NCBI GenBank assembly: GCA_021848765.1
Contig: JAJZTU010000083.1
Location: 1 to 11,793 of the forward strand
DNA: 11,793 nt
Reading direction: 5' to 3'
Source: Bacillota bacterium
GTDB taxonomy: Bacteria > Bacillota > GCA-003054495 > Carboxydocellales > JAJZTU01
The first letter of the stretch is position 1. Each line of letters opens with the position of its first letter. A program made the translations under genes and the position numbers. Below, in pieces: positions 7,423-11,793 of this stretch. The notes beneath the pieces are model-generated. The model was not told the origin of the DNA. It did not search any database and saw nothing but the letters and a program-made list of their open reading frames with translations.

Positions 7423-7448
7423 AAAAAAAGCCCGCCGTTGGCGAGCTT
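7423..7448 (-). terminator. Intrinsic terminator of the regulatory operon
   Basis: On the minus strand, AAGCTCGCC pairs with GGCGGGCTT (9 bp with one G-U) around an AAC loop, followed by a run of T. It begins 18 nt after the response-regulator stop codon, the classic position. Confidence 0.88.
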
Positions 7449-7465
7449 ACAGTATATTAGCGGTC

Positions 7466-8119
7466 TTAGTGGTCGGCAGGCAACAAACCCTGCTGGATGG
7501 CGTAGCGAACCAGTTCAGAACGGCCCCGGAGGTTAAGCTTCTCCTTGATCTTGGCCTTATGGCTCTCTACTGTTTTAATACTTAAAAACAGTTCATCGGC
7601 AATTTGCTTATTAGTAAAGCCAAGGGCTACCAAACGCAAGACTTCCAGTTCCCTTTCACTTAAACTTCTCCGTTCCTTGTCCTCCTTTGCCGGAGACATG
7701 AGCAACTCCTGGATTAGGCCTTTGGTCATGGATGGGTCAATAAAAACCTGACCCCGGTAAACCGCCCGGATAGCAGACAAGAGTTCGGCATCGGCGGCTT
7801 TTTTAATAATGTAACCTGAACCTCCGGCCCGGAGCACACTGCGCAGATAACCCTCATCATCATGCATGGTCAGAACCAGTATCTTGACCTCAGGAGCCTG
7901 GTCCTTAATTAAACCTAATGCCTCCAAACCACCTATGCCTGGCATGCTTAGGTCCAGAATAAGGATGTCCGGCTTTATTTGCCGGCATACAGCCAGAGCT
8001 TCCTCCCCGCTGTCCGCTTCCCCCACTACATCCATATCAGGCTGAGAGTTTAAGAGATAACGCAGACCACTGCGCAGTACAGCATGATCATCGGCCAGAA
8101 CAATTTTGATCTTAGTCAT
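7466..8119 (-). CDS. NarL/LuxR-family response regulator
   Basis: The 217-residue regulator has an N-terminal receiver domain (about 4-120) with the acidic pair D10/D11, phosphoacceptor D56 (ILDLSMPG), T84 and the lysine near 106. The C-terminal LuxR-type helix-turn-helix (about 150-212) reads SERELEVLRLVALG, then TNKQIADELFLSIKTVESHKAKIKEKL. Phosphorylation would permit dimerisation and DNA binding. Its ATG overlaps the kinase gene by 8 nt, which is strong evidence for a cognate pair. Its likely targets are the promoter regions at 7264-7420 and 11040-11400. Resemblance is to NreC/NarL/TtrR-type regulators; the exact family member is not determinable. Confidence 0.95.
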   Translation of the reverse strand: MTKIKIVLADDHAVLRSGLRYLLNSQPDMDVVGEADSGEEALAVCRQIKPDILILDLSMPGIGGLEALGLIKDQAPEVKILVLTMHDDEGYLRSVLRAGGSGYIIKKAADAELLSAIRAVYRGQVFIDPSMTKGLIQELLMSPAKEDKERRSLSERELEVLRLVALGFTNKQIADELFLSIKTVESHKAKIKEKLNLRGRSELVRYAIQQGLLPADH

Positions 8120-10088
8120 GGTTAATCACCATTCCTTCCAAGGGAACCTTGACATAAACCGTTGTACCGGCGCCGGGTTCTGATTCAATAGCAAAACTAC
8201 CGTCAATCAGGGAAACCCGTTCCTCCATTCCAAAAATCCCCAGCTTCTTCGCCTCCAGGGGAGACCGCCGAACCCGTTGGACTTCGAACCCAACCCCGTC
8301 ATCTTCAATGATAGTAACTAAGGAATTATCCCTGCGCTCTACAATAATACTGACTGCTGTAGCCCTGGCATATCTGGCCGCATTGGTTAATGTTTCCTGA
8401 ACGACCCGATAAACTGTCGTTTCTACCTGAGGCGGCAGGCGGAAATTCACCAATCCACTGCAGTGCAGGTCCACTTCAATACTAAATTTCTTGGACCAAT
8501 CTTTAGTGTACCTTTGCAAGGCGGCCTCTAATCCGAGATCGTCCAAAACACTGGGGCGCAATTCCAGGGCCAGGTCATGCAGATCCTCTAAAATACCGTT
8601 AGTTACCGTCCTTAACTCATCAACCCGCTCCTTAACCTCTTCCAGAGTGCAAGCCTCACTAATAAGTTTAAGACCCAACTTCAAGGAAGTCAAAGACTGG
8701 CTGGTCTGGTCGTGAAGCTCCCGGGCGATACGCTTGCGTTCTTCCTCCTGGGCGCTTATCACCTTCTCCAGCAGCTTGGTCCGCAGTTCTTCTTTGGCCT
8801 TCAATTCCTCCCAAAGGGTGGCATTCTCTATAGCGACCCCAATCTGCCTGCCAAAGGTTGTTAAGAGTTGCATATTAGCTTCGTTACCGGATAATCCCTC
8901 AGAACCAAATAGCAGCATAACCCCTACAACCCTGGTCTTAGACTTCAAGGGGACAACCGCGAGAGAAAAACCGCCGGCTTGTCCGTCCATGTTAAGTGCA
9001 AACTGGGGGACTTCACTCAGGTCAGGAATAATTACCGGCTCTCCCTGGTTGGCAACCAGTTCAACTATCCCTTCTCCCAACATAGGTTCCTTAAAAAAGT
9101 TCAGATTTGCTTGTTCGCCCTGCTGCACTATGGGCGCCATCTTCTCTCCCTCAGGGCTTAAAACAAAGACTTTGCCAAAGCTTAACTGGGTGGTTTCTAA
9201 AATTTTAGCCAACACTTCTGATAAGATAACCTTTAAATTCAGTGATTGGCCGACTATAGCGGCAATGGTATTATAGGCCGCCAGCTCTTGATTCCTTTTG
9301 ACCACCTGTCTGCTAAAATCCTCTGTTTCCTGCCTGGACTTTTGCAAACTGATGATCATGGAATTAAAGGCCTGTGCTAATTGACCAATTTCATCTTTGG
9401 CCCACCATACCCGCACCTGCTTGTTGAGGTTCCCTTGGGCCACAGCCCTGGTCACCTGGACCATCTCATTGACGGGAGCGGTGAGTAGTGCGGTCAGGGC
9501 ATAAGCCGCTAAAACCCCGATCATGGATACTATCATAGTACTTAACATTAAGCTCCTGGTGGTTGCGATTACTATCTCACGGATACTTTTTTCAGACAAG
9601 CCAACCCTGGCTACCCCGGCCCGCCCATCAAAGATAGGTACAGCTATATCGTAGATTAACCCTTCCTCGGTTTCCAGGATTTTAACTTGGTAACGGTCGC
9701 TGTTGTTAACCCGGTTTACGGTGCGCAAGCCCTCGGGCATCCCTTGTTTGAAGGTATGAACCACCACCTCGCCTTTTTGGTCCAGAATAAAGACATACCG
9801 TACATCTTCATTATTACGAACAGTATCCTGAATCAATTCGTGTAAAGCAAATAAATTGTTGGTAAAAATATAGTCAGTACTGCGGGCTGCTACATCCCGC
9901 CCCAGGGAGATTCCCTGTTTTTCCAGTTGATTGCCGAGGGAGGTGTTCAGGGTTGCCCGCATTTGCATAGTAATCCAGAGACCTAACAGTACCAACAGGA
10001 ATAAAACAATGCCCATAATTTTAAACCGCAAACTGACCATCTCAGCTAAAGGCCTTAAGGTATTGAAAAACTTATCTTTTCTGTTCAT
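8112..10088 (-). CDS. Membrane histidine kinase: extracytoplasmic sensor, HAMP, GAF, HisKA_3, HATPase
   Basis: The 658-residue kinase has two membrane helices (about 22-41 and 178-202) enclosing an outer sensor domain of about 135 residues with a single-Cache-like look. A HAMP linker (about 203-255, with DEIGQLAQAFNSM) and a GAF domain (about 270-425) follow. The HisKA_3 dimerisation helix has H459 in RKRIARELHD, the NarX/DegS/NreB-type phosphorylation box. The ATPase domain has N569 (ETLTNAARYA), EDDGVGF (595-601) and LGIFGMEER (616-624). No cysteine cluster for an Fe-S sensor is seen. The start overlaps the 3' end of the binding-lipoprotein gene by 17 nt, so lipoprotein, kinase and regulator are translated as a unit. 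The outer domain probably senses the ligand-loaded lipoprotein rather than the ligand directly (inference). The GAF domain offers a second, cytoplasmic input. Confidence 0.93.
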   Translation of the reverse strand: MNRKDKFFNTLRPLAEMVSLRFKIMGIVLFLLVLLGLWITMQMRATLNTSLGNQLEKQGISLGRDVAARSTDYIFTNNLFALHELIQDTVRNNEDVRYVFILDQKGEVVVHTFKQGMPEGLRTVNRVNNSDRYQVKILETEEGLIYDIAVPIFDGRAGVARVGLSEKSIREIVIATTRSLMLSTMIVSMIGVLAAYALTALLTAPVNEMVQVTRAVAQGNLNKQVRVWWAKDEIGQLAQAFNSMIISLQKSRQETEDFSRQVVKRNQELAAYNTIAAIVGQSLNLKVILSEVLAKILETTQLSFGKVFVLSPEGEKMAPIVQQGEQANLNFFKEPMLGEGIVELVANQGEPVIIPDLSEVPQFALNMDGQAGGFSLAVVPLKSKTRVVGVMLLFGSEGLSGNEANMQLLTTFGRQIGVAIENATLWEELKAKEELRTKLLEKVISAQEEERKRIARELHDQTSQSLTSLKLGLKLISEACTLEEVKERVDELRTVTNGILEDLHDLALELRPSVLDDLGLEAALQRYTKDWSKKFSIEVDLHCSGLVNFRLPPQVETTVYRVVQETLTNAARYARATAVSIIVERRDNSLVTIIEDDGVGFEVQRVRRSPLEAKKLGIFGMEERVSLIDGSFAIESEPGAGTTVYVKVPLEGMVINHD

Positions 10089-11022
10089 TAGGCATCACCA
10101 ACCCTGCCATCATCCGAATGGAGTCATAGTCTTTGTCAGCCGGCACCACAAAGCGTTCTACCATTAGTTTAGGCAGAATTTTCGCTCCTTCCGGGTCTTG
10201 GTGCAAATTCAAGAAGAACTCCAACAGTTGTTTTTTGGTCCTGATATCCAAATCAGGTCTTACTACTACCGGGGGAACCCCATAAACAGGGGATTTTTCA
10301 ATAATTTTAACCTGCCGGGTGTGCTCAGGTTCAGTTAAGGAGAGATAGTGGTAAACCAGACTGTCCACCGTCGCCCCGTCAACCAGCCCTTCAGCTACAG
10401 CTTTGATACTGTTGTCATGGCTATAAGTGTAAATAATCTTACTAAAATAAGCCTCCGGAGTTTCTTGCATCTGACTGAGCATGTAAAGCGGATAAATTCT
10501 CCCCGTTGTGGACAGAGGATCAGTAAATGCAAAACGTTTACCTCGTAAATCCTGCCAGCTTGTGGCCTTACTGTCCTTGGGCACAAGCAGATAGGACTGA
10601 TATGCCAGACTACCGTCCATCTTCGGTGCCGCCAGCAATTCCATCCCAAACTCATCCCGTCCGGAAATATAAGCGTAACTGCAGACAAAAGCCAGGTCAA
10701 CATTACCTGCCCGCATAAGGTCATTAATTTCAGCATAGGTTTTCCTCTGTACAACAATTACCGGCCGGTTCAGCTTTTTGCCCAGATAGTTTAACAATTC
10801 GTCATAATACTTGATGCTCTCTTTAGCCGACGTAACTGAGGCTACTGCTACCCTCAAGGGGGCCGCTTCCGGTGCCCGGTTTGGTTTAACTTCGGGTTTC
10901 TCTACAGTGGAAAGGCTGATCTTCTCGTAGGATGGAGAAGTGGAAGTGCATCCAGTTAACCCTATAATAGCAATCATTAATAGTACTATTGGGACCAATC
11001 CATTACCCCTTTTCCTGAACAT
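10072..11022 (-). CDS. PhnD-like substrate-binding lipoprotein, probable sensor component
   Basis: This 316-residue protein has a lipoprotein signal (hydrophobic core 9-22, lipobox LTGC with C25 as the lipidated residue), then a proline/glutamate-rich linker and a PhnD-type periplasmic-binding fold starting at about 56 (LRVAVAS). Family landmarks are YAEINDLMRAGNVDLAF, SYAYISG and DPLSTTGRIYPLYML. I start it at the ATG at 11022, because AAAGGAGG lies 6 nt upstream; the upstream ATG at 11040 is part of that ribosome binding site. No transporter permease or ATPase gene is nearby. Its 3' end overlaps the kinase gene. Known parallels are TtrS, where a PhnD-like domain is fused to the kinase, and the separate AioX/ArxX-type binding proteins of arsenic systems. 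A role in signalling is more likely than uptake. Confidence 0.9.
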   Translation of the reverse strand: MFRKRGNGLVPIVLLMIAIIGLTGCTSTSPSYEKISLSTVEKPEVKPNRAPEAAPLRVAVASVTSAKESIKYYDELLNYLGKKLNRPVIVVQRKTYAEINDLMRAGNVDLAFVCSYAYISGRDEFGMELLAAPKMDGSLAYQSYLLVPKDSKATSWQDLRGKRFAFTDPLSTTGRIYPLYMLSQMQETPEAYFSKIIYTYSHDNSIKAVAEGLVDGATVDSLVYHYLSLTEPEHTRQVKIIEKSPVYGVPPVVVRPDLDIRTKKQLLEFFLNLHQDPEGAKILPKLMVERFVVPADKDYDSIRMMAGLVMPNEQKR

Positions 11023-11125
11023 GCAGTTTCCTCCTTTCATATTGCTGCCGTGGTAATTGTTTCAACTTCACCGGGCGGATATTCCGAATAATTTAAGTCA
11101 AATGGGGGTTTTTCTTTTCCCTTAT

Positions 11126-11154
11126 AAGATAGTAAAGTAATTATACATGGACAA
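11126..11154 (-). promoter_or_regulatory. Candidate promoter of the regulatory operon
   Basis: On the minus strand, TTGTCC (11154-11149) and TATCTT (11131-11126) are 17 nt apart, leaving a leader of about 100 nt before the lipoprotein start. The spacer contains ATGTATAATTAC (11148-11137), very like the spacer of the enzyme-operon promoter. An alternative reading uses the consensus -10 TATAAT at 11145-11140 with a weak TTTATA -35 at 11168-11163. Confidence 0.4.
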
Positions 11155-11191
11155 TCCCAATATATAAATAAAAAAATATTTCCATGGGATT
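11153..11191. repeat. Inverted repeat AATCCCA / TGGGATT upstream of the lipoprotein gene
   Basis: AATCCCA (11153-11159) and TGGGATT (11185-11191) are a perfect 7-nt inverted repeat separated by a 25-nt AT-rich stretch. It overlaps the candidate -35 region and could be an operator, or simply a weak RNA stem. Confidence 0.35.
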
Positions 11192-11231
11192 TGTAAAATA
11201 AAAGAAAGCACTTGTTGTTTAAGTGCCTTCT
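11192..11231 (-). terminator. Intrinsic terminator upstream of the lipoprotein gene
   Basis: AGAAGGCACTT and AAGTGCTTTCT (11231-11221 and 11213-11203) form an 11-bp stem with one G-U, a 7-nt loop and a TTTTATTTTA tail on the minus strand. It ends transcription that enters from the aromatic biosynthesis gene or from a short transcript starting inside the gap. Confidence 0.7.
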
Positions 11232-11434
11232 ATGGTTTTCTTAAATCGAGTATAAGGTATATACAAATTTTCAACTACTATCATAACAGGTGTTAATATT
11301 ATTTTGTCATAATTAAAACCGCTTAACTACCGGGTAACCTCCTATATTTTTGCCCGAATAATCAGGGAAAAACCCTGATCTTTACAGCAACCTTTTTTCT
11401 CACTACCTCATATTCATTGAAACCGCCGGTACAA
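11232..11434. other. Non-coding AT-rich part of the 412-nt gap
   Basis: I see no credible reading frame. It contains a 7-bp hairpin ATCAGGG-AAAAA-CCCTGAT (11361-11379) without a following T-run, a strong Shine-Dalgarno-like AGGAGGT (minus strand, about 11336-11343) with no start codon at usable distance, and AT-rich sequence with possible weak -10 elements. It may be the trailer of the upstream gene, or may encode a short RNA ending at the terminator at 11192-11231. Confidence 0.5.
11360..11379. repeat. 20-nt repeat element, copy 2 (copy 1 at 7382-7401)
   Basis: The plus strand reads AATCAGGGAAAAACCCTGAT. The sequence at 7382-7401 reads AATCAGTGAAAAACCCTGAT, differing at one base. Both copies are intergenic, one upstream of each operon, and both keep an ATCAG-N8/9-CTGAT dyad. 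It could be a regulator binding site or a shared terminator-like module. Confidence 0.6.
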
Positions 11435-11793
11435 TTAGATTTCCCGTCCCACCGCCCGGGCTACCAGGCGCAGGTCACCCATCAGCAGCTCAAAATTCTC
11501 AGGGGTTAAGGACTGGGGCCCATCACAAAGGGCCTCCTCAGGGTTATTATGCACCTCAATAATCAGGCCGTCCGCTCCGGCTGCCACTGCAGCCTTGGCC
11601 AGGGGCGGCACCATCCCCGAGCGGCCGGTAGCATGGCTGGGGTCTGCAATCACGGGCAGGTGGGATAAATGCTTGGCTGCAGGTATGGCCCCAACATCCA
11701 TAGTGTTCCTGGTAAAGGTCTCAAAGGTGCGGATACCCCGTTCACAGAGTATCACCTGGTGATTTCCCGCGGCCAGAATATATTCTGCTGCCA
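11435..11793 (-). CDS. 3-deoxy-7-phosphoheptulonate (DAHP) synthase, C-terminal part
   Basis: The last 119 codons are present; the 5' part lies beyond the right edge. The enzyme condenses phosphoenolpyruvate and erythrose 4-phosphate in the first step of aromatic amino acid synthesis. Diagnostic blocks of the type I-beta (AroF/AroA(G)-like) family are visible: GNHQVILCERGIRTFE, then TRNTMDVGAIP, then VIADPSHATGRSGMVPPLAKAA and IIEVHNNPEEALCDGPQSL, which carry barrel-end residues for substrate and metal binding. The C-terminus at GREI is complete. There is no functional link to the downstream regulatory operon, from which a terminator separates it. Confidence 0.95.
   Translation of the reverse strand, partial: AAEYILAAGNHQVILCERGIRTFETFTRNTMDVGAIPAAKHLSHLPVIADPSHATGRSGMVPPLAKAAVAAGADGLIIEVHNNPEEALCDGPQSLTPENFELLMGDLRLVARAVGREI

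Noticed and set aside
8734..9276. 180-codon plus-strand frame
   Set aside because: It is a serine-rich antisense shadow of the kinase GAF and HisKA_3 region.
11023..11040. Upstream ATG at 11040 as start of the lipoprotein
   Set aside because: The codons that follow are the ribosome binding site AAAGGAGG itself; the ATG at 11022 is correctly spaced from it.
11335..11343. Strong Shine-Dalgarno-like AGGAGGT on the minus strand in the gap
   Set aside because: No ATG, GTG or TTG lies at a usable distance; the nearest ATG gives a three-codon frame.
1..11793. CRISPR arrays, insertion sequences, tRNA or rRNA genes, phage genes
   Set aside because: No spaced direct repeats, transposase-like frames, terminal inverted repeats or RNA gene signatures were found by reading both strands.

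Overview
The window looks like a chromosomal segment of an anaerobic, respiring Gram-positive bacterium of the Clostridia, probably Peptococcaceae/Desulfotomaculum-like. This is an inference from the gene families, the strong GGAGG ribosome binding sites, the compact AT-rich intergenic regions with Firmicutes-type promoters and terminators, and the large number of Fe-S and molybdopterin proteins. Every credible gene reads on the minus strand, so the biological order runs from high to low coordinates.

Region 1 (11793-11435) is the C-terminal third of a 3-deoxy-7-phosphoheptulonate synthase (shikimate pathway), cut by the window edge. Region 2 (11434-11023) has no gene. It holds a short hairpin, an intrinsic terminator and candidate promoter elements. 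Region 3 (11022-7466) is a tightly overlapping regulatory operon: a PhnD-like substrate-binding lipoprotein, a membrane histidine kinase (extracytoplasmic sensor, HAMP, GAF, HisKA_3, HATPase) and a NarL/LuxR-type response regulator. It closes with two tandem terminator hairpins (7448-7390). Region 4 (7389-7264) is a promoter region with a perfect 13-nt palindrome.

Region 5 (7263-1) is the regulated operon: a four-cluster ferredoxin subunit, an NrfD-type membrane quinol subunit, and a Tat-exported molybdopterin catalytic subunit of the polysulfide/thiosulfate/tetrathionate/arsenate reductase group. These are followed by a TorD-type chaperone, a large multi-cluster Fe-S protein, a TatA protein, a small zinc-ribbon protein and a molybdopterin-binding MoeA-like protein that runs off the left edge.

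Together the genes describe an inducible respiratory system. A lipoprotein would capture an oxyanion or sulfur substrate outside the membrane and signal through the kinase and regulator. The operon would then make the enzyme along with proteins for cofactor supply (MoeA-like), folding (TorD) and export (TatA). The substrate cannot be read from sequence alone. The most unusual items are the sensor built as three separate proteins, the polyferredoxin of unknown role, and a 20-nt element present with one mismatch upstream of both operons.
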